The translations under genes and the position numbers were made by a program. The notes beneath the pieces were generated by a model. That model was not told where the DNA came from. It saw only the letters and a program-made list of their open reading frames with translations, and did no database searches. A stretch of 32,251 nt of DNA from a virus. Location of the stretch: positions 1 to 32,251 of the IMG/VR virus record IMGVR_UViG_3300027733_000142; one strand, written 5' to 3'. Positions 27,482 to 32,251 of the stretch are shown here, piece after piece (the stretch's first letter is position 1; every line of letters begins with the position of its first letter).

Positions 27482-28258
27482 ATGGCGGGTTGGGGTTCCG
27501 GCTCATGGGGACAAGTAGGCTGGGGTGACTCACTCTACGACTCCTCCGTTTCCGAAACTGCCACTGGCACAGATGCAGTAACAGCGTTAGCGGCCCTTGG
27601 AGCTTCGGTCAGTGAGACTGCCACGGGGACAGACGCTGTATCCAGTTTGGTACAGGTCAATGCGGCGGTTACAGAGACAAGCACGGGCACGGATGCGGTT
27701 ACTTCGGCTCAAGGGTTTATAGCGGCGGTGACTGAGACGGGTACGGGTAGTGATGCGATTACTTCTACTGCGACTTACGGGGTATCGGTTACTGAGACGG
27801 GGACTGGATCGGATGCGGTAACAAGTACTCCCACATACGGGGCTACAGTTACAGAGGCTGCTACGGGTACGGATGCAACGGGAGCGAGTTTTCAGTTCTT
27901 TGGGACTATTGACGAGACAGCCAGCGGTTCGGATGCAGTTGTCTCAGCGTTGTCGGTTAGTCCAAGTGTTTCAGAAAGCGCCAGCGCAGCGGATTCTGTT
28001 GGGGCGGCGCAGGGTTTTGCAGCTAGTGTGTCGGAGTCGGCAGTTAGCGCGGATACATTGGCGGCGGCAGCGGCGTTTATAGCTTCTGTTGTAGAGTTGG
28101 CAACTGGGACGGATACGGTAAATGGGCGACCTTTCTGGGAAATTATTGATGACACGCAGACCGCAAACTGGCAAAATATCAACGATGCACAGACTGCTGG
28201 TTGGACGCAGGTAGATGATACACAGACAGCCAACTGGACGGCTATCACAACGATTTAG
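27482..28258 (+). CDS. Repeat-built tail protein, 258 aa
   Basis: N-terminus Trp/Gly-rich (MAGWGSGSWGQVGWGDSLYD), then ten tandem repeats of 20 residues (about 21-220), consensus (A/S)V(S/T)ET-x-TG(T/S)DAVTS with a variable 5-residue end, then three short C-terminal repeats (DDTQTANWQNI, NDAQTAGWTQV, DDTQTANWTAI). Low charge and beta-prone, it is likely an extended trimeric or solenoid spacer on the tail tip. The DNA of repeats is diverged, so expansion is not very recent. It lies one base after the previous stop. Confidence 0.7.
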   Translation: MAGWGSGSWGQVGWGDSLYDSSVSETATGTDAVTALAALGASVSETATGTDAVSSLVQVNAAVTETSTGTDAVTSAQGFIAAVTETGTGSDAITSTATYGVSVTETGTGSDAVTSTPTYGATVTEAATGTDATGASFQFFGTIDETASGSDAVVSALSVSPSVSESASAADSVGAAQGFAASVSESAVSADTLAAAAAFIASVVELATGTDTVNGRPFWEIIDDTQTANWQNINDAQTAGWTQVDDTQTANWTAITTI

Positions 28259-28267
28259 GAGTACTAG

Positions 28268-31200
28268 ATGACAACGGCATATTCTTCGTTATTGGGCCTT
28301 GCGCTTCCTGTACAGGGTGAGCTTGCAGGGCAGTGGGGTGATACGGTCAACGACTACATCACAAAGTATCTGGACGCATCTATTGCGGGTAGCCTGTCAA
28401 TTACAGCAGACGTTACGCTGACAAAGACCACTGGCACTACTTTGGGAGCAGCTTCCTCGCAGTACGCCATCCTGACTTGTTCGCCGTCTTCGGTAAACAT
28501 TGTTGTTACAGCTCCGGCTGCGTACAAGATATACGTAGTAAACAACACATCTGCCTCCTATACGGTCACGATTCGGGGGGCTACGCCAACTTCTGGGGTG
28601 GTTTTAGCTGCGCTTGAGAAAGCGGTTGTGGCTTGGAACGGCTCGGATTTCTTTAAAGTAGCCACCAGTGCAACTGACGGCGTAAGCACATTTTCCGCAG
28701 GCTCCACAGGCTTAACGCCAAGTTCAGCAACCGCTGGCGCAGTCACATTGGCTGGGACATTGGCTGTTGCCAACGGCGGCACAGGTATCACCAGCTTTGG
28801 TACTGGCGTAGCCACAGCCCTTGGCGTTAATACAGGCTCTGCTGGCGCTTTTGTCGTTAATGGCGGGGCACTCGGCACACCCAGCAGCGGCACAGTCACC
28901 AACCTGACAGGTACAGCCTCTATCAACATCAACGGCACTGTGGGTGCTACGACTGCGACCACGGGTGCGTTTACTACGCTGAGTGCGAGTGGGAACGCCA
29001 CGTTAAGCACAGGGGCGACTCCGACAATGACGCTTGGAAGCGCGTTTGCAGCCAACGCCGCATATCTCAAAATGCTGGGTTCAAACGCAGAGAAAAACTG
29101 GCAAATCTCAATGTCGGGATACGCAGCCAACACGTTTGAAATTACGCCAAGCACGACCAATGGCGGGTCTACATTCACGACTCCTATTTTTAGCCTGAAC
29201 GCCACCGGCCTAGCAGTAACCGGGACGCTGAGTAGCACATTTGACGCAACCATATACGGCGTCACCGTAGGCCGTGGTGCAGGTGCTGTGGCTACCAATA
29301 CTGCGGTGGGTGCTAGTGCTTTGGCGGCTAATACGAGTGGCGCACAGAATACAACCGTTGGCAATCAAGCAGGTGCAACAACAAATGCGGCGTATTTAAC
29401 TGCTGTTGGTTACCAAGCGGCGCGTTATAACACTGGCGATGGCAATACAGCAATCGGCACAAATGCTCTGCTTGTAAGTGGTGGAACTGGCGGCACAGGC
29501 TCAAACAACACAGCAATTGGTAAAGATGCCCTATACACTAACACCACAGCCTCTAACAATACTGCTGTAGGTTATCAGGCTGGGTATAGTAATACTACAG
29601 GGACACAAGATGTTTATCTAGGTTATCAAGCAGGTTACACCAGTACAAGTTCATACAATACAGCAGTTGGTTACAAATCGCTTTTTGCGAATACCACGGG
29701 TCAAGAAATGACAGCCATTGGAAGATTTGCTCTTACAGCAAACACTACTGGAAGCGAAATCACCGCAGTTGGTACTGGGGCATTAGGTGCAAACACAACT
29801 GGAAATTTTAATACTGCTTTAGGTAACAACGCACTTGCTTTAAACACCACAGCATCAAATAACACAGCGGTTGGTTATCAGGCGGGGTATACAAACGTAA
29901 CTGGGGCTTCTAATACCAGCATTGGTTATCAGGCGGGGTATAGCAATACAACAGGTACAAACAACACAGCTATTGGTTATTTTGCAGGAAAAGCAATCAC
30001 CACTGGTAACTACAACGTGTCTGTTGGTCGATTGTCAATGGACAATTCTGCTGGTGTGACGGGTGATGAGAACACTGCGCTTGGCAACGGCACAATGCGT
30101 GTGATAACTTCTGGCGCAAATAATACTGCCGTTGGAAGCGGAGCGCTTGGTTCAAACACCACAGCCTCCAACAACACTGCTGTTGGTTATCAAGCGGGTT
30201 ACACAAATAGCACTGGTAGTGAAACAGTTGCCATTGGATACAAAGCACTTTACGCAAATACAACCGCAGTAGAAAATGTAGGCGTTGGTGTATACGCTTT
30301 AACAACAAACTCAACAGGTCGCTCTAATGTATCTGTTGGTACAAGTTCTCTGTACTACAACACTACTGGCTCATACAATGTAGCGCTTGGTAAATCTGCA
30401 TTAGAGTCCAACACCACAGCCTCCAACAACACTGCTGTGGGTTATCAGGCTGGGTATGCAAATACAACAGGTGTTAGAAATACAGCTATTGGTCGTCTCG
30501 CTGGGTATTCAAACCAAACATCAAGCGACAACGTTGCTCTTGGTTCTACTGCTTTATATAACAGTACGGGTGGCTCAAATGTTGCAATTGGTAGTGATGC
30601 TCTCCAAGCCAACACCACAGCCTCCAACAACACTGCTGTGGGTTATCAGGCTGGTTACGCAAATACCACTGGTCAAAATACCGCTATAGGAAATGCTGCT
30701 TTATACACCAATACCACAGGTACTTTGAACACCGCTGTTGGTTTAAATGCACTTTACGGGAATACTACAGGCGGTAACAACACGGCTTTAGGTCAATCCG
30801 CCCTTCAAAACAACACCACAGCATCTAACAACACTGCTGTTGGGTATCAGGCGGGGTATAGCAATACAACAGGAACTGGAGGTGTTTTGTTAGGCTATCA
30901 AGCAGGCTATAGCAGCACCACAGATAGTTTTAATATTTTTATTGGCTATCGGGCTGGTTATACAGCAAACCTTAATGGGGGTAGCTCAACCCTAAACTTG
31001 GCGATTGGTGCAAATGCTGGTTATTCTCTGACCACGGGAACAAGAAATAATTTCATTGGGAATGGAGTTGGTGGGGCTGGTGCTGGCTATTACGTCACTA
31101 CAGGCTCCAAGAACACCATCCTCGGTGGTTATGACGGCAACCAAGGTAGCCTAGACATTCGCACAGCAAGCAACTACATCGTCCTTTCAGACGGTGATGG

Positions 31201-31720
31201 GAATCCACGAGCTTATTGGGATGATAGTGGAAAAGGGTTTTTTGCGGCTAATATTAAAGTTACGCAACCATCATCTGGTGGTCATGCCATTCAAACTAAT
31301 GCCGCAAATAATGGTGGAAATTATTACCATGTTTCGTTTCTTGCGGCAGGAACTGCTGTTGGTGAAATCTTATCATCTGGCACAACAACTACCTACGCAA
31401 CATCATCCGACTACCGCCTGAAAAACATCACGGGCGCATTGACTGGTTACAAGGAACGCTTAATGTCTTTGTTGCCAAAGCAAGGCACTTGGATTGTTGA
31501 TGGCTCTGAGTTCAGAGGTTTTGTTGCACACGATTTTGCTAATCCATATCCAAAATCAGTTACTGGCAAAAAAGATGCTGTAGATGCTGATGGAAAACCA
31601 ATCATGCAAGCAATGCAAGCATCAAGTTCAGAAGTAATGGCTGACTTAGTAGCAATGGTTAAAGACCTAATTGCAGAAAACGAATCACTTAAGGCACGTT
31701 TGGATGCCGCTAATCTTTAA
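28268..31720 (+). CDS. Tail fibre with YadA-like head repeats and S74 chaperone, 1150 aa
   Basis: N-terminal virion-attachment part (SLLGLALPVQGELAGQWGDT, residues 6-25), Gly/Thr-rich stalk with VANGGTGITSFG, then from about residue 330 to 930 dozens of 14-16-residue repeats (NTAVGYQAGYSNTTG type), like the left-handed beta-roll of YadA heads. The end from about residue 1046 is the intramolecular chaperone of endosialidase (peptidase S74): SSDYRLKNI with catalytic Ser and Lys, GFVAHDF, and a final coiled coil (DLIAENESLKARLDAANL). The chaperone trimerises the fibre and cuts itself off. Six near-identical modules of about 21 codons offer recombination sites. GGAG lies 6 bases before the ATG. 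Confidence 0.92.
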   Translation: MTTAYSSLLGLALPVQGELAGQWGDTVNDYITKYLDASIAGSLSITADVTLTKTTGTTLGAASSQYAILTCSPSSVNIVVTAPAAYKIYVVNNTSASYTVTIRGATPTSGVVLAALEKAVVAWNGSDFFKVATSATDGVSTFSAGSTGLTPSSATAGAVTLAGTLAVANGGTGITSFGTGVATALGVNTGSAGAFVVNGGALGTPSSGTVTNLTGTASININGTVGATTATTGAFTTLSASGNATLSTGATPTMTLGSAFAANAAYLKMLGSNAEKNWQISMSGYAANTFEITPSTTNGGSTFTTPIFSLNATGLAVTGTLSSTFDATIYGVTVGRGAGAVATNTAVGASALAANTSGAQNTTVGNQAGATTNAAYLTAVGYQAARYNTGDGNTAIGTNALLVSGGTGGTGSNNTAIGKDALYTNTTASNNTAVGYQAGYSNTTGTQDVYLGYQAGYTSTSSYNTAVGYKSLFANTTGQEMTAIGRFALTANTTGSEITAVGTGALGANTTGNFNTALGNNALALNTTASNNTAVGYQAGYTNVTGASNTSIGYQAGYSNTTGTNNTAIGYFAGKAITTGNYNVSVGRLSMDNSAGVTGDENTALGNGTMRVITSGANNTAVGSGALGSNTTASNNTAVGYQAGYTNSTGSETVAIGYKALYANTTAVENVGVGVYALTTNSTGRSNVSVGTSSLYYNTTGSYNVALGKSALESNTTASNNTAVGYQAGYANTTGVRNTAIGRLAGYSNQTSSDNVALGSTALYNSTGGSNVAIGSDALQANTTASNNTAVGYQAGYANTTGQNTAIGNAALYTNTTGTLNTAVGLNALYGNTTGGNNTALGQSALQNNTTASNNTAVGYQAGYSNTTGTGGVLLGYQAGYSSTTDSFNIFIGYRAGYTANLNGGSSTLNLAIGANAGYSLTTGTRNNFIGNGVGGAGAGYYVTTGSKNTILGGYDGNQGSLDIRTASNYIVLSDGDGNPRAYWDDSGKGFFAANIKVTQPSSGGHAIQTNAANNGGNYYHVSFLAAGTAVGEILSSGTTTTYATSSDYRLKNITGALTGYKERLMSLLPKQGTWIVDGSEFRGFVAHDFANPYPKSVTGKKDAVDADGKPIMQAMQASSSEVMADLVAMVKDLIAENESLKARLDAANL
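29540..30860 (+). repeat. Six near-identical DNA modules inside the fibre gene
   Basis: Segments coding NTTASNNTAVGYQAGY occur near 29540, 29843, 30155, 30410, 30610 and 30811, about 200-310 bp apart and nearly the same at DNA level, while the sequence between them differs. Confidence 0.8.
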
Positions 31721-31735
31721 ACTGAAAGGTAAATT

Positions 31736-32056
31736 ATGACGACTTTTTCCACAACCATCACTTCAATGTACACATTGAATACCCCATCACCTGACTACGT
31801 TGTCAACGTGCTGTATGAAGTCACCGGAGTATCTGGTGAATACACTGCCTCTATCGGCGGCAACACGCAGTTTAACTCTGCTGACCAAGAAGGCCCAGTG
31901 ACTCCATACGCTGATTTAACTGAAGCAATTGTCATCGGCTGGATTCCTGAGTCAGCCATTACAAGCGCACAGCAGTGTGTGCAGGGACAACTGAATTCTT
32001 TAGCGAACCCGCCTGTCAGCCCTGCAAATACTGCTTTGCCTTGGAGTGCAGCATGA
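31736..32056 (+). CDS. Conserved hypothetical protein after the fibre, 106 aa
   Basis: Short beta-rich N-terminal half (MYTLNTPSPDYVVNVLYEVT then GEYTASIGGNTQFN), with a C-terminal part (AIVIGWIPESAITSAQQCVQ then GQLNSLANPPVSP). AAAGG lies 9 bases before ATG 31736. I recall this family directly after tail fibre genes in many phages, unassigned; a fibre-assembly or tail-tip role is an inference from position. Its TGA overlaps the next ATG. Confidence 0.75.
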   Translation: MTTFSTTITSMYTLNTPSPDYVVNVLYEVTGVSGEYTASIGGNTQFNSADQEGPVTPYADLTEAIVIGWIPESAITSAQQCVQGQLNSLANPPVSPANTALPWSAA

Positions 32057-32190
32057 CCCTCGATCTTGACATCAACGAAATCAACTTCATCCTGCAAACG
32101 CTTGGGCAGTTGCCCTCCTCCAGCGGCGTGTGGCCCTTGATCGTCAAAGTCAAAGAGCAGGCCGAAGCGCAAGTGCCTGTAGCAGAGTGA
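32053..32190 (+). CDS. Small conserved hypothetical protein, 45 aa
   Basis: ATG 32053 (MTLDLDINEINFILQTLGQL) overlaps the preceding stop (ATGA). One helix plus an acidic tail (KVKEQAEAQVPVAE); the pattern LDINEINFILQTLGQLP matches small unassigned phage proteins I know from this position. The stop overlaps a GTG that opens the next frame. Confidence 0.7.
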   Translation: MTLDLDINEINFILQTLGQLPSSSGVWPLIVKVKEQAEAQVPVAE

Positions 32191-32251
32191 AAGAAGCCGT
32201 CATCATTGTCCTGTTAGGGGTACTGGTGATGGCGTATGCGGCAAGCCTGTG
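32187..32251 (+). CDS. Partial gene with N-terminal membrane/signal segment, cut by the window edge
   Basis: GTG 32187-32189 overlaps the previous TGA (GTGA). The 21 visible codons read (V/M)KEAVIIVLLGVLVMAYAAS then L: a short charged start and a strong hydrophobic helix. Directly after fibre genes this could be a spanin (Rz-like), holin or other lysis protein; nothing further is visible. Confidence 0.45.
   Translation, partial: MKEAVIIVLLGVLVMAYAASL

Noticed and set aside
28558-29364. Open frame of 268 codons on the minus strand in the fibre gene
   Set aside because: Antisense to the repetitive Gly/Thr/Ala-rich fibre; its Val/Ala/Pro-rich composition is simply the complement of that bias.
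29540-30860. Regular repeats suggesting a CRISPR array
   Set aside because: Repeats are in frame, encode a conserved peptide module and lie in one 1150-codon fibre gene.

Overview
This window is an internal piece of a tailed double-stranded DNA bacteriophage genome (Caudoviricetes). It has a full head-assembly module, tail adaptors and fibres, and a second arm of phage accessory genes. Spacing is dense, with many ATGA/TGATG start-stop overlaps. Consensus sigma-70 promoters, a perfect rRNA-type boxA and strong GGAG ribosome sites point to a Gram-negative, probably proteobacterial host. No tape-measure, tail-tube, baseplate-wedge, integrase or DNA-polymerase gene is seen. I infer a short-tailed (podovirus-like) particle, with the replication genes beyond the left edge. 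No host or environment can be proved from the sequence; the S74-ended repetitive fibre and the small Gly/Lys/Met-rich proteins resemble what I know from aquatic phages.

Left arm (1-9144, all leftward): about twenty mostly small genes. Recognisable ones are a MoxR-type AAA+ ATPase, a metallopeptidase/VWA protein and a probable DUF3150 protein, which together form a phage MoxR-VWA set. There is also an HNH homing endonuclease with its own promoter, and several Cys-rich small proteins. Four genes of 30-58 codons are recovered here and in the right arm by start/stop coupling. A 21-bp quasi-palindrome (core TTTTAA-NN-TTAAAA) sits directly in front of the ribosome site of most transcription blocks.

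Control region (9145-11771): a perfect TTGACA-17-TATAAT leftward promoter starts a roughly 680-nt untranslated leader. The leader holds a possible attenuator, boxA, a long hairpin enclosing one operator copy, and an 11-bp long-range stem. Beyond lie a small helix-turn-helix gene with a partly duplicated start region, a 420-bp tract of 8-bp-phased GTAAC/GTTAC repeats with a 30-A homopolymer (possible origin or operator array), an unknown leftward gene with its own promoter and terminator, and a hairpin-bearing gap before the terminase genes.

Right arm (11772-32251, all rightward): terminase small and large subunits, portal, a GroES-like protein, scaffold, a probable decoration protein and the major capsid protein, closed by a terminator. 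Next come a GIY-YIG homing endonuclease with its own promoter, and a new promoter with a structured leader driving further virion genes. These include two tandem paralogues, a coiled-coil/membrane protein, a zinc-ribbon protein, tail adaptors, a 20-residue-repeat protein, and a 1150-residue tail fibre ending in an S74 self-cleaving chaperone. A gene starting at the right edge begins with a membrane or signal segment and may open the lysis module.
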